Positions 5,604 to 5,638 of a stretch of 5,638 nt of DNA are shown here, one piece after another. Position numbers and translations under genes: made by a program. Positions within the stretch are counted from its first letter, which is position 1, and each line of letters begins with the position of its first letter. Under the pieces are notes generated by a model. That model saw nothing but the letters and a program-made list of their open reading frames with translations, did no database searches and was not told the DNA's origin. This DNA is from Rhodocyclaceae bacterium. GTDB lineage: Bacteria > Pseudomonadota > Gammaproteobacteria > Burkholderiales > Rhodocyclaceae. The stretch is taken from NCBI GenBank assembly GCA_023230455.1, contig JALNXH010000050.1:1-5638 (forward strand), given 5' to 3'.

Positions 5604-5638
5604 ACCCGCCCCGTATCGCGAAGGTCGCCGGGTCCCGC

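Overview
The window is GC-rich (codons mostly end in G or C) and holds chromosomal genes of a proteobacterium. The Lgt and Kup sequences, GTG starts next to purine-rich ribosome binding sites, an IS630-type insertion element, and the CCGTTCGCCCTGAGC repeat all fit a betaproteobacterium, possibly a Rhodocyclales relative. The phylum-level call is safe. The order is my judgement, without a database search.

Layout from left to right. Positions 1-120 (+) are the last 39 codons of an IS630-family transposase whose body lies outside the window. Convergent to it, and sharing a CTAG with its stop codon, is lgt (899-117, -), the prolipoprotein diacylglyceryl transferase. A 134-bp divergent gap with an lgt -10 box follows. 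Next is a secreted alkaline phosphatase of the PhoA superfamily (1034-3304, +): 756 residues, with an N-terminal beta-rich domain and an inserted calcium-loop-like segment. The 250-bp gap at 3305-3554 holds two abutting stem-loops directly after the phosphatase stop and a promoter with a perfect TATAAT for the next gene, kup (3555-5444, +), a full-length potassium uptake permease. Downstream of kup is a tandem array of 24-bp units. Each unit is the left arm of a widespread interspersed repeat. The last unit carries a right arm and forms a hairpin followed by a T-rich run, a plausible terminator.

The three complete genes look like separate transcription units rather than a pathway. Lgt lipidates prolipoproteins in the inner membrane, the phosphatase releases phosphate outside the cytoplasm, and Kup imports potassium. 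The phosphatase lacks a lipobox, so it is not an obvious Lgt substrate. I see no RNA gene, CRISPR array, phage gene or new multi-gene system. The parts most worth a second look are non-coding: the IS junction at CTAG, the paired stem-loops before kup, and the half-repeat array after kup.
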